A stretch of DNA of 64,000 nucleotides from Humulus lupulus (Eukaryota > Streptophyta > Magnoliopsida > Rosales > Cannabaceae). The stretch lies in NCBI RefSeq assembly GCF_963169125.1, contig NC_084793.1, forward strand, positions 215,662,652 to 215,726,651. Reading direction: 5' to 3'. Position numbers and translations under genes: made by a program. Below are positions 45,625-56,543 of the stretch, piece by piece. The first letter of the stretch is position 1. Each line of letters starts with the position of its first letter. The notes under the pieces are model-generated. The model saw only the letters and a list, made by a program, of their open reading frames with translations. It searched no databases and was not told the origin of the DNA.

Positions 45625-47842
45625 TGTAATGCCTTTCTACCTTAGTGTCGTTATTGTGTGAGTTATAAATGTGCCATTAGCTCGCAAATCGAGGTTTTAG
45701 GTTAAAAGTGTGACTAAATTGAAATAAAACTTGTTTAATGACATTAATGAAAAATATTTTGACATTCATTGAAATCATAAAAATTTATACAGTTGGGATC
45801 CCAAAATACTATTTAGAAAATGTATTACAACTCAAGAATGTAAATACGATCGACCTAGGCGAAAAATTAGTTCATTACAGTACATTCCCAAAATAACGTT
45901 GGTCGTGGCAGCCAGGTAGGCCGAACATGTACCCGTCGCTCCACGCTCTCTGTACTAATGGTTGGTCGACCTTTCCTTTGCCCATACCTGCACCATAGAG
46001 CACCCATGAGCCAAAGCCCAGCAAGAAAACTCAACATATCACATATCAATCCAACAATATACAGCAAAACAGTCAATAGACTAAACACGTAGCAACCTAC
46101 GCCGACCCAAGTGATTTACTAGGCCATGGGTTCAAGGTTTTCACCGAGCGGGTGGATACAGCACCCTTAGAGGGTCTCGCCCTAGCGGCCTGCACTCAAT
46201 GTGTTCAACGCTATTCCCGACCCCTTGCCATATCAGGCTTCTTGCCGTTCTCAGCCTTCGTTGTTCCCGACCTTCGTCGTTCTCTCATAAACATGTATAA
46301 CACAACATGGCATTCATAGATATTCACACATAAGTTAAACATAAACAATAGGGTCACACCCTGAAACACAAACCATAGGGCCATGCCCTGCTCTACAGGT
46401 ACAACAGTTTTCTCACCTGTGTCCTGAATCGATTGACTACCGCAATCCCAAGCACGATCTCCTAACTTGAGCTTTGTTGAAAACCTATTCACAACGTATT
46501 CACAATAACCATCCATCAAGCCCTAAACCAAATAAGAACTTCAGAATATTAATCTAGCCTCCGTAGCTTTAGATTCTACTAAACCAGGTAGTAAAATCCT
46601 TCTCGAGCCTTAACATTTGGGTTCCCAAGCTTATAACCCTCAAACAGTCCCATAAGGTCCGCGGCGCGCTCAATTCAGAGGGCAAAGCCCTCTCTGCTGA
46701 AGGACACAAGCCGCGGTGCACTATACCTTGCGTCGCGGCACCTGAGCAAGTTTCTAAGGTCCCCAGGCCTAAATGTTCAAATGGGTTGCGGCGCCTAATG
46801 AACAGGGTCGCGGCTCGAGCCCCAAATCCCATAACTCCCCATGCATTTTACGAGCTAACCTCCCTAAAACTCACAAATTTTGAGCCTTAATCCTAGAATT
46901 CAGCCTAGGATTCATATCCAAACAACAGAACTAATATAAGCATCCAAAAACTTAACTACAACCTGATCACAACCTAAGCTCAACACTTAAATTCAACCAA
47001 ACTTGAACCTATACCATCATACCAAAAATTACAGCAAAATACATAGATAATTCAATACATGATTCTTACCTCTGTGATAGTTTCGGCCTGAGCTAATTCC
47101 CAAAGTCTTCAAGCCTGTTTTCCCCAACAAATCCAAGCCTTGAATCCTCAATTTTCTGGGCAACTTCCTTCAAAATTCTCAAACCACTCCAAGGACCAAG
47201 AGAGGGAGAGAAACCCATGAGATAGAGAGAGAGAGAGTGAGAGTTTATGTTTTCTTTTAAGTGACTCTAGAGTCTTAGCTGCCTAAGGTCTAAGGTTATC
47301 CCCTAACTGAAATGTCCAAAACGCTCTCAAAACTAACCTAAATCCTCTAGTGTCACCAAGGGCAATCCCGTCAATTTCCACATCCCGCTAAATCCTCGAG
47401 TGTTCCTATAAATCCCCATTTAATCCTAACATGCCCAAATAATCGCCAAATTACTACCCGCTACCCAATAAATCCCGAACACCAACAATGTTCCCAAAAT
47501 ACCCCTAGGCTCCTCCCGAGTAGGGTATTCGACCCCGTTGTTACTATTTAGCTAATTTTCTCCCTAAGATCGTCTCGGATCGCACATCACAAGTATATCA
47601 CCACACCCTCGTGGTACTAATCACAATACACACATATATCAAAATTATGCCCTCGACGGGATAAAATTACAAATCTGCCCCTAATAACCAAATGGGGCCC
47701 ACATACATATTTAATACACCTAAACATGCACTTCTAATCACATAATCATTTAATTCACATATTAGCATAATTAAATCACTTATTTCCCTCCCAACACACT
47801 AATCAAGGCTCTAAGCCCTATTAGCAAATTTTGAAAGCTACA
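45625..47842 (-). mobile_element. Tek2 5' LTR
   Basis: On the plus strand it runs from TGTAATGCC to AAAGCTACA (TGTAGC... on the minus strand). It carries the GC-rich block at 46655-46825 and two donor-like sites on the minus strand, ACAG/GTGAGA at 46417/46416 and GAG/GTAAGAATC at 47070/47069. No real gene is seen. Confidence 0.93.
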
Positions 47843-49302
47843 AAAACCATTACTTTTCCTTTGATATATTTATATACACATGCTTTGTTGACATTCTGTT
47901 TAAAGACATATGTTTTAATTGTTTCATCAAAGGTGATATTCCAAGACCTAGGCTTGTTTTAATCTATAAATGGATTTCCACAACTTTCACATCTTTTGAT
48001 CTTCCCCATTCTTGATGAACCCTTCTGTTTGTACCATATAGATATTTTCATCAAGATAGCCATTCTAGAAGGTTGTCTTGACGTCCATCTGCCATATCTC
48101 ATAATCATACATGGCAGCCATGAATAAGAGGATGTGAATGGATTTCAGCATGGCCACAGGAGAAAATGTTTCTTCACAATCAACACATTCTCTCTGAGTG
48201 TAACCTTTGGCTACTAGCACTGCTTTGAAAGTCTTCACTTTCCCACCTACACCTCTTTTCTTCTTGTATATCCATTTGTACCCAATGGGCCTAACATCTT
48301 TAGGTGGGTCTACAAGTTCCCATACATAATTGGAATACATAGATTCCATTTCTTGGTTCATGGCTTCTTGTCATTTCTCCTTTTCAGGATCATCCATAGC
48401 CTATTTAAATGTTAATGGATCATCCTTGTCTGTATCAGAAACAAGGACATGTGCCTCATGTTCATAGCGAACAGATTTTTTCACAACCCTCCCACTATGA
48501 CGTTGCACTGGGGTTTCCTTTTCAGGAATAGTGTTTTCCTCTGTTTGTCGTTTATCATTTAATGATGATGATGAAGGTGATGGAATCTTATCAGCTGTGA
48601 GTTTCTCCAAAATTACTTTGCTCCAAGGTTTATAGTTATTCATATAGTCGTGTTCAAGGAAGGTCGCATTTGTTGAAACAAATAAATTTTGGTGCTTGGG
48701 ACTATAAAAGTAACCGCCTCTTGTTTCTGGAGCATAGCCCACGAAAATGCATACTTCATACCTTGAAGAACATGAGCAGGACAGCCCCAAATACAGAAAT
48801 TGTGCAAACTAGGATTGTTACCATTCCACAGTTCCAGTGGAATTTTGCTTATGGTCTTAGATGGGACTACATTCAAAATTTAAGTTGCCATTTGAAGTGC
48901 ATATCCTTAGAATGAGAGAGGAAGTGAAATATAGGTTAACATAGACCTAACCATGTCCAACAAGGTCCTGTTTCTTCTTTCTGAAACACCATTTTGTTGT
49001 GGCATTCTAGGTGTTGTGAGTTGGGATAGAATACCATGCTCCAGCATGAAATCTTTGAATTCTAAATCAAAATATTCACCACTTTGATCTGATCAAACCG
49101 TTTTAAGAGTCTTACCTAATTGCTTCTCAGACTCAGCTTTGAACTCTTGAAAATTACCGAAGGTTTTAGATTTCCTCAGCATTAAGTAAGTATGACCATA
49201 TCTAGAGTAATCGTCAATAAAGGTGACAAAGTACTCATACCCACCTCTTTCTTGTACATTTATTGGACCACAGACATCTCTATGTACAAGCTCCAAAGGT
49301 TC
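47843..49302 (-). pseudogene. Copia integrase and reverse transcriptase N-terminus (truncated)
   Basis: On the minus strand from 49302 this reads PLELVHRDVCGPINVQERGG and YEYFVTFIDDYSRYGHTYLM (integrase core). LELWNGNNPSLHNFCIWGCP (integrase C-terminal side, about 48830) and GYAPETRGGYFYSPKHQNLF follow. A Ser-rich variable linker leads to RT: MNQEMESMYSNYVWELVDPP, IGYKWIYKKKRGVGGKVKTF, LVAKGYTQRECVDCEETFSP and IWQMDVKTTF. It then runs to the Tek2 insertion at 47843. Stops and shifts occur near 48395, 49085 and 47960. The integrase zinc finger, protease and gag are missing because the sequence is joined to a gypsy protease at about 49302. Confidence 0.9.
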
Positions 49303-50240
49303 AAACCTCATAGAATTAGACATGTCAGATTATGATGTTATTCTTGGCATGGATCGGTTGACTGTTTGAAGCAACTATAGACTGTTGTGGAAAAACAGTA
49401 GAATTCTATCCAGACGAAAGGGGAGACTTTTTATTTTAAGGGAGAAATGACGGGACTCCGAACACCTATCATTTCAGCATTGGAAGCTCAGAACATGATG
49501 CAACATGGGTGTTCAGCATATTTGGCAAGTCTCATAGATAAATCCAGAGAGACCGAGTTGAAACCAAAAAATGTTCACATAGTCTGTGAATTTCCCGAAG
49601 TATTTCCCGAGGACCTACCAGGCTTACCCGTGGAAAGAGAAATTGAATTTGTGATCGAACTTGCAACAGAAACAGCACCAATATCTAAGGCACACTACCA
49701 AATGGCACCTGTAGAGTTGAAAGAACTTAAGACCCAACTACAGGAGTTATTGGACAAAGGTTTCATTCGACCAAGTCATTCGCCATGGGGCCACCAGTAC
49801 TGTTTGTAAAGAAGAATGATGAGAGTATGAGAATATGCATCGTTTATTGAGAACTCAATAAGGTCACAATCAAGATCAAGTATCCTTTGCCTAGGATAGA
49901 CAACCTTTTTGACCAACTGCAATGGGAAGTAGTGATCTTCAAGATTGATCTGCGATCTGGGTACCACCAGTTGAAGGTGAAGGAAGGAGATATTTCCAAG
50001 ACGGCATTCAGAACTCACTATGGGCACTATGAGTTTTTAGTGATGTCTTTCGGACTCACTAATGCCCCAACAGCATCAATGGATATGATGAACATAGTAT
50101 TCAAGGACTTTTTGGACAAGTTCATAGTGGTGTTCATCTAAGACTAAGGAAGAGCATGAAGATCATCTGAGATTGACATTCAACAAACTTCGAGAACATC
50201 AGCTTTATGCTAAGTTTTCCAAGTGTGATTTCTGGTTAGA
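49303..50240 (+). pseudogene. TekB protease end and reverse transcriptase (catalytic box deleted)
   Basis: It starts with the protease C-terminus (SDYDVILGMDRL), then GLRTPIISALEAQNMMQHGC (49447 on), VHIVCEFPEVFPEDLPGLPV and [12 protein letters not shown] core residues are [32 protein letters not shown] and SFGLTNAP. After VVFI (about 50139) the sequence goes straight to KTKEEHEDHLRL: about 24 bases that encode DDILIYS in relatives are missing, and a TAA is created. That removes both catalytic Asp codons. The frame also shifts near 49800-49890. Confidence 0.88.
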
Positions 50241-51143
50241 ACAAGTAACTTTCCTATGGCATATAGTGTCCAAAGATGGAATAGCAGTGGACCCAGCTAA
50301 GATTGAGGTCATTAGGGACTGGCCCCAACCCAAGAATGCCTTCGAGGTCTGAATTTTCTTAGGGTTAGTGGACTATTACTGGAAGTTCGTAAGGGTTTCT
50401 CCAAGATTGCAACACCCTTAACCAATCTGACCCACAACCACCAGAAGTTCAGTTGGACAGAGAAATGTGAAGAGAATTTTCAGACTATGAAAGATAAGTT
50501 AATCTCTGCACCTATCCTTAGTGTTCCCACTGAAGAGGGAAAGATCGTGGTGTATTGTGATGCATCCAAGAATGGATTGGGATGTGTGCTAATGAAAAAT
50601 GGAAAGGTAGTAGCTTATTCTTTGAGACAGCTCAAGGATTATGAACATAGGTATCCTACACATGACCTGGAGTTGGTAGCAGTAGTTTTCGCACTCAAGA
50701 TATGGAGACACCACCTATATGGAGACAAGTACGAGATTTACACCGACCATAAGAGTCTGAAATACTTCTTCACTCAGATGGAGTGGAATATGAAACACCT
50801 AAGGTGGCTATAATTATGAAAGACTATGATTGCAAAATTTTATACCACCCAGGCAAGGCCAATGTAGTGGCCAACGCATTGAGTAGGCGTGGACATGGAA
50901 GTGTCTCAGCCCTGAGTACAATAGAGGCACCTTTCCAGAGAGAGATCATCAGTGTTGGAATAGAGATGGTAACCGGAGGCCTAGAAAATCTCACCTTGCA
51001 GTCCACCTTGTTATATCATATTAGAGAAGGGCCGAAAGTAGATGAAGCCCTAGTGAAGCATGAGATTTTGGTACAATAAAATGGTGGCAGTGACTTCTCT
51101 ATGTCAAAGGGAGGGTTGCTACGATACAAGGATAGAATCTATG
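50241..51143 (+). pseudogene. TekB RNase H and spacer (partly open)
   Basis: After connection residues (VTFLWHIVSKDGIAVDPAKI) and frame breaks near 50350-50390, RNase H reads [60 protein letters not shown] and [14 protein letters not shown] (50487-50813). Acidic residues of the RNase H site (YCDAS, THDLE, YTDHKS) are kept. The spacer continues with YDCKILYHPGKANVVANALS and LENLTLQSTLLYHIREGPKV (50783-51079). It ends at the solo LTR at 51144. Confidence 0.87.
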
Positions 51144-53339
51144 TGTAATGCCCTACTAATCCAGGACCGTTACATTGTGTGTTAAAAGTAGTGCTTAACT
51201 CAGTAAGCGAGTCATTTGGACTCAAAAGTGTAATTAAAATTAAACGATGGTTTAGGTACTAAAAAGTTTGGTCAAAGAACTTGAACTTTTCATTAAAAAT
51301 GTTTGACTAAATACAAGGGATCCCAAAGGTTTTAAATTAAAAATACAAATATATCATAAGTACAAATTTAGCTGACCTAAGTGGCAAACTAAACTAATAA
51401 CCCATGTACCTCAAAAGTATCTCGTCTGTGGCAGCCAAGCAGGCTGAGTATGTACGCGCCACCCCTAGAGCTCTCCAACTCATGATTGGTCCAGTTTCCT
51501 TTGCTCTTACCTACACCACAAAACACACATGAGCCAAGGCCCAGCATTTCTATCAAATACATGCTTTATAAATCAAAACCAGATTCACGTGGATTTTCTA
51601 ACACGTATAACGACTCAGGCTAAGTAGATGCATACTGCATCCCTATAATGGCCCGGCCACTACGACCTACATTACGCATGTAGTGCCGATAACGACCTCA
51701 AGGTCGATAACAGCCTCCCAACCGATCAATCACAAACTACAACCAATCGTTACAAATGTTTATAACAATAGAGGCTTACATAGAGCAAACAACTTTAAAC
51801 AGATTCATAGCACGATCACACACGCGCTTGCTAAGCAGGGCTCAAGCCCTACACTCAGTGCATGTGCTAGTTTTCTTACCTCAAGTCATGTGTTGATGAC
51901 AGAGCGACCTTGAGTGTGATCCTTTTTCCTGAGCCTCGTGGAACCCTAGTCACAACATCAACGATGAATTCCATCAAGAATTAAAACCAATAAAGAGCTT
52001 CAAGACCAAGCCCTAGTCCTCGAGACCTCAGATTCTGCTAAACTAGGTAGCGGAATCATTCATGAGTCCTCCAATTTGGTTTCCCAAAACCCAAAATCAA
52101 TATACTCTAAAATCCCATTTAGCACCACGCGCACCCCCTAGCTGTGTCGCTGCCCCTTAATAGGTTGAGAAGCCTTCCTATGCATTTTGAGTTGCGGTGC
52201 CCTCCACAAGGGTCGTGGGGCCCTACTGGCTGAGAGCTTACCCCATAAACTCTCCCCATTTTGTGTCGCAATGCCAAGGCGGCCCAAGGGTAACCCAGCT
52301 TCAAATGGGTCGCGACGCTCCTACCAAGCGCCGCGAAGCTACTGCGAGAACCCAGATTTTTGCGATTTTCAGAAATTGCCAGTCATCCCAAACACCCCAT
52401 TCAGCCAAATTTGCACCAACAAACAATCACAAACCAGCCCTACAATATCAATAAACCAAAAAACACTCCCAAAAATGCTCTAAAACCAACAATTCTCAAC
52501 TCAAGGACCAAAAACCTTAACTCCTCAAGAACACCACGGAAAAGCTATGAAAAGAGTTATTACCTTTGAATTCCTCAGCGAAAATTTGAATCCCTTAACT
52601 ATAGGTACTCCTATTACCTCAAATCCTCAGCCACAAGTTCTAACTCCCACTAAGATCACCTCTAGGTTCAACACTTCAAGAGCTCCTCCTTGGAACAAAG
52701 TAGAGTGAAAGAGAGAGAGAGAGAGAGAGAGAAAGCAAGAGGAACGTGAATGAAAGGGTATGCTTCAGACTTTGCTAAGATTTTAGCTATATCCCTGGCA
52801 AAAGACTATTATACCTTTGCCCATTAAGTCTCTCACCAAAGCCCACAAGGGCACAAAGTTCATTTGACACCAATTCCCACTAAACCTCCAATTAAACTTA
52901 AAATTCTCAATTAACCCACTAATCTTCCAAATACTAATATTTTTCTCAAATATATACCCCTATCCCAATAATTCCCGATAATTTACCAGAATACCCCTAG
53001 GCTCACCCCGAGCCAGATATTAATCCTCGATGTGACTTTTTCGATAATTTGCTCAAAAGGATCATCTCAAGCCGAATATCTCAAAAATACATAATAATGT
53101 GGTCTCAAACATATAACACATATAATTACAATTATACCCTCTACGGTTCAAAATTACGAAAATGCTCATTTTTAACAAAAGTGGGCCCTTAAGCACACTT
53201 AATACACTTAAACATGCAAAGACAGTCATATCATAATATAACTCATATATTTCATATAATCACATATAGATATTCAATTATGCCCTCCCGGCACACTAAT
53301 CAAGGCACTAATCCTTATTAGAAATTTTTGGAGGTTACA
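51144..53339 (-). mobile_element. Solo LTR of the Tek2 family in TekB
   Basis: The 2,196-bp segment starts TGTAATGCCC and ends GAGGTTACA on the plus strand. Flanks CTATG (51139-51143) and CTGTG (53340-53344) are a duplication with one mismatch. Removing it restores the TekB reading from KDRIYV to NDDEIKTSIMKEA. The start aligns with the LTRs at 608, 38526 and 45625, in the same orientation. It carries a GC-rich block (about 52120-52345) and a GA microsatellite (about 52710-52732). It looks more diverged than the other three. Confidence 0.9.
52710..52732 (+). repeat. GA microsatellite
   Basis: An uninterrupted GA run of about 23 bases lies in the solo LTR. Similar purine-rich GA stretches occur at the matching position in the other LTRs of the family (about 2275, 40150 and 47225). 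Confidence 0.8.
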
Positions 53340-54019
53340 CTGTGTGCCTAATGATGATGAGATTAAGACAAGTATTATGAAAGAGGCACGTACGATACCC
53401 TATTGCTTGCATCCGGGATCTACCAAAATGTACCAAGACCTTAAGACAGTATACTAGTGGCCAGGGATGAAGAGAGACATTGCTGAGTTTGTCACCACAT
53501 GCCTGACTTGTCAGCAAGTGAAGGCAGAACATCAAAGGCCAGCAGGGTTACTACATCCACTCTATATTCCATAATGGAAATAGGAAGATATAGCAATGGA
53601 TTTTGTGGTAGGACTATCTAGGACCACAAAACAGCATGACTCTACCCGGATAATAGTAGATAGACTCACTAAGTCTGCTTACTTCCTGCAAGTTAAGTCA
53701 ACCGATTCAGTAGACCAGTATGAGGAGTTATATGTTAGTGCAATTGTGAGACTTCACGGGGTACCAAAGTTGATTATCTCCAACAAAGGCTCAGTGTTTA
53801 CTTCAAACTTTTGGGAAGGATTACAGAAAGCAACCGTTACAAAGTTAAGTACCATTTTTCATCCTCAGGCGGGTGGACAGTCTGAGAGAACCATCCAGAT
53901 CTTGGAGGATATGTTGAGGTGTTGTGCTTTAGATTTTTCAGAATCATGGAGTCGATACCTACCCCTAATGGAGTTCTCTTATAACAATAGTTACCAGTCA
54001 ACTATTGGTATGGCTTCCT
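53340..54019 (+). pseudogene. TekB integrase, N-terminal and core part
   Basis: The zinc-binding part reads CLHPGSTKMYQDLKTVY, a stop in place of Trp, then [20 protein letters not shown]. The core (53596 on) reads MDFVVGLSRTTKQHDSTRII, VDRLTKSAYFLQVKSTDSVD and LHGVPKLIISNKGSVFTSNF. It continues FHPQAGGQSERTIQILEDM and MEFSYNNSYQSTIGMA. The first Asp (VDRL) and the Glu (QSER) are present; the second Asp is Asn (SNKG). Stops at about 53455, 53573 and 53581 replace Trp codons. The copia solo LTR interrupts it at 54020. Confidence 0.88.
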
Positions 54020-55889
54020 TGTTGGGAAAACTTATACAGGATCTTTATTTATTTTCATGTATATCTAATATTAAACAAATTAATATGAAATAGCCTAGAA
54101 CATGTTTCTAAAATTGAATTCAAAGAGAACAATGATTAGAATACTTACAGTATACGCATCGGAATTAAAGAGTCCTTCCTTCAGTTTCTCTAACTCTTGT
54201 ATCCTTTCTGTCGTAGAGTATTATCAAGAAACTGAACCGTTCTTCTAATTTCTTCACAGCCTTCCAATGTATCCTTAGAATCACCTAGACTAGTGTGGGA
54301 AATTCTCAATACATGAGATAGATACAGAGAGAAGAAGAGATAATAGCAAAGAGGCTTAGAAAAGGACTTGTGTTTAGAGAGAATCTAAAACTATCAGAAA
54401 ACTAGTGATTAAACTTCTCTGTCGTCTCAGAAATCTTCACTGATGACTTCTCTCTAAGATCTCCTTTTATAGACTCAATTAGGCTATTTAATTTAATTAA
54501 AAAATTAATAAAATAATAGCTATTTTAAAGCCCTAGGTCGAAATTATCATGGGTTTTAGCCCCGTGAAATTTCCCATTTGATTATAAGCCCGTTGGACTT
54601 AAAATCAATGCCTGTATTATTTTCAATTGATTTAATTAATTAAACAATTATTTAAATCCTTTATCAAATTAATTATTTATAATTTGAACCTTGATTTAAA
54701 CTTATTTATTAATTTAGATACCAATTTATCTTAATTAATAAATCTGCCATAATTTCTCTTTTCTTCTCAAAATTACATAACTCTGTGAAACTATCCAAAA
54801 TTGACCTGATCAACTTTGATAATTCTAATTGATAATTAAATCAATTAATTGAGACTATCTTGATGATTTTATCCAAGGTACAATAGGGACCATGGGCCTA
54901 TGAAATCAAGCTCCAATAAGTTATCATAAATCTAACTAATAAATTTAGTAACTTATTGATTCCTCGTGACTCCACTATAGACTCAGAATTGCACTCTTGA
55001 ATTCATAGAACGCTCTATAAAAAATATAGATACGCTATTAATTATCCATTGTTACAACCATAATTGTCACTCAATCCTCTATAGACGGTCTACAATGAGA
55101 TAGGACTAAAATACCGTTTCACCCCTCATTATATTTTATCCTTAAAACACTTAGTTCCTTGTAAATGATATTTCAGTAAACTAATTTAATTACTGAAATG
55201 AGATCTCTATCATTTAACACCTTGAACCAAACTAAAAGGAAACCATCGTTTCACTTCTTCATCAGAAGCTATAGATGTTCATATCTATGATTAACACTCC
55301 TACTCAATTATACTACTAAGTTCCCAAGATGTAAGTATGGGCTAGTCTGTAGGGTAAGCTGGTAACGAACAAGTCAAAGAACTCAAATAATACAATCAGT
55401 TAGAATATTAATCACTCAGAATTGAGATTGAATTGACCTATGGTCAACTCTATGATATGACTAGAATAGATAATAACAGTATGTTTACTTATCCTACCAA
55501 CTGTCAATATCGGTCATGTCCGATGTAACAAATACATCCGATCTTATCTACTTTGCTAATGTTCTGGAAAGAACATAACACTGTAATGTGTAAGTAGATC
55601 ATATCGTAGATTGGCAAGTCGGTGTAAATCCGGTGCACTGAATAATCTTAGGACTAACTTATTTTGAACATATAATCATATTTATATTCCACTGTGATTA
55701 CGTCACAATAAATAAGATTAGCTATATGCTCAGGATTTAATAGAAGTTTATATTAAACAAATAATCATGAAAATAAAACATGTGAGCAAAGTGATTGACC
55801 AAGTCAAAAAATGATTTCTATTCTTTTATTGATAAATAAAATGAGATTACAAAGAATTTGGGTTTTAATTAGGGCATAAAACCCCAACA
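54020..55889 (-). mobile_element. Copia solo LTR in TekB integrase
   Basis: The 1,870-bp segment has a perfect terminal inverted repeat, TGTTGGG/CCCAACA, and a perfect TTCCT duplication (54015-54019 and 55890-55894). A minus-strand TATA box (54481-54475) and the sense start TGTTGGGGTTTTATGCCC show minus orientation. It resembles the copia 3' LTR at 8082-8510 plus 35988-37502 in layout and in the blocks near 54890 and 54970. Removing it joins integrase residues GMA and SYHMLYGRKC. No gene is seen in it. Confidence 0.92.
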
Positions 55890-56525
55890 TTCCTATCATA
55901 TGCTATATGGGCGCAAGTGTAGCTCTCCCTTGCACTGGGATGAAGTTGGTGAGAAATAGATACTAGGCCTCGAGGCAGTTAGGGAAGCTAGTGAGGAAGT
56001 TGAGAAGACTCGCTAGAGAATGCTCACTGCTCAGAGTAGGCAAAAGAGTTACGTCGACCTTAAGAGAAGGGACATCGGATTCTCAGTAGGCGATTCTGTG
56101 TTTTTAAGAGTCTCGCCAATGAATGGAGTTGTGCATTTTTACAAGAAAAGGAAGTTAAGCCCGAGATTTATAGGTCCATTTGAGATTTTGGACAGAGTTA
56201 GGCAAGTTGCATATAGACTAGAATTGTCCTCGCACTCACTGAAATGCATAGCACCTTTCACATCTCATTGTTGCGTAAGTACGTGTCAAATCTCTCCCAT
56301 ATTTTAGTTATGAGTCGTTATAGCTGAAGCAAGACTTGAGTTATGATGAACAGCCTGAGTGTATCATCGAATAGAGATTTAAGGAACTAAGGTTCAAGAA
56401 GATTTCATTAGTTAAGGTCCTGTGGAAGAATAGTATGGAGAGAAAAGCAACATGGAAGCAAGAGGAATTCATGAGAGAAAGATACCTTGAGTTATTTGGT
56501 AAGAAAGAATTTTGAGAAGAAATTC
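55890..56525 (+). pseudogene. TekB integrase C-terminus with chromodomain
   Basis: From the insertion site it reads YHMLYGRKCSSPLHWDEVGE, a stop near 55958, QSRQKSYVDLKRRDIGFSVG, DSVFLRVSPMNGVVHFYKKR and LSPRFIGPFEILDRVRQVAY. A frame change near 56230 follows. The chromodomain lies at about 56395-56500: SLVKVLWKNSMERKATWKQE and FMRERYLELF. Conserved ATW and RYLELF residues match TekF and Tek2. Confidence 0.85.
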
Positions 56526-56543
56526 CCTTTAAGGGGGGGTATT

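Larger units (their letters stand above)
38526..47842 (-). mobile_element. Tek2: full-structure Tekay-type element on minus strand
   Basis: This 9.3-kb element has a 5' LTR at 45625-47842 (2,218 bp) and a 3' LTR at 38526-40765 (2,240 bp). It has an iMet primer site, gag, protease, RT, RNase H, integrase, chromodomain and polypurine tract. It interrupts the copia RT between VMVF and FLYLYMGD. The flanks are AAAAA (38521-38525) and AAAAC (47843-47847), one mismatch. Catalytic residues of protease (DSG), RT (FIDD) and integrase (D,D,E) are all kept, but several nonsense codons and frameshifts are present. In a short stretch at the LTR starts, the two LTRs differ at roughly one base in ten. Three solo LTRs of this family lie at 608, 51144 and, as part of this element, its own pair. 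Confidence 0.93.
8082..49302 (-). mobile_element. Copia-type element on minus strand, split by nested insertions and 5'-truncated
   Basis: The pieces, in plus order, are: 3' LTR (8082-8510 and about 35988-37502), polypurine tract (about 37513-37530), RNase H and RT C-terminus (37553-38525), then RT N-terminus and integrase (47843 to about 49302). The gaps are later insertions (TekS with its contents at 8511-35987, Tek2 at 38526-47842). Gag, protease, integrase N-terminus and 5' LTR are missing: at about 49302 the sequence switches to a plus-strand gypsy protease. The domain order INT-RT-RH marks it as Ty1/copia. RNase H residues such as KHIERKYHLVREIVHQGDV suggest the Tork/Angela group, which I hold only loosely. 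Confidence 0.85.
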
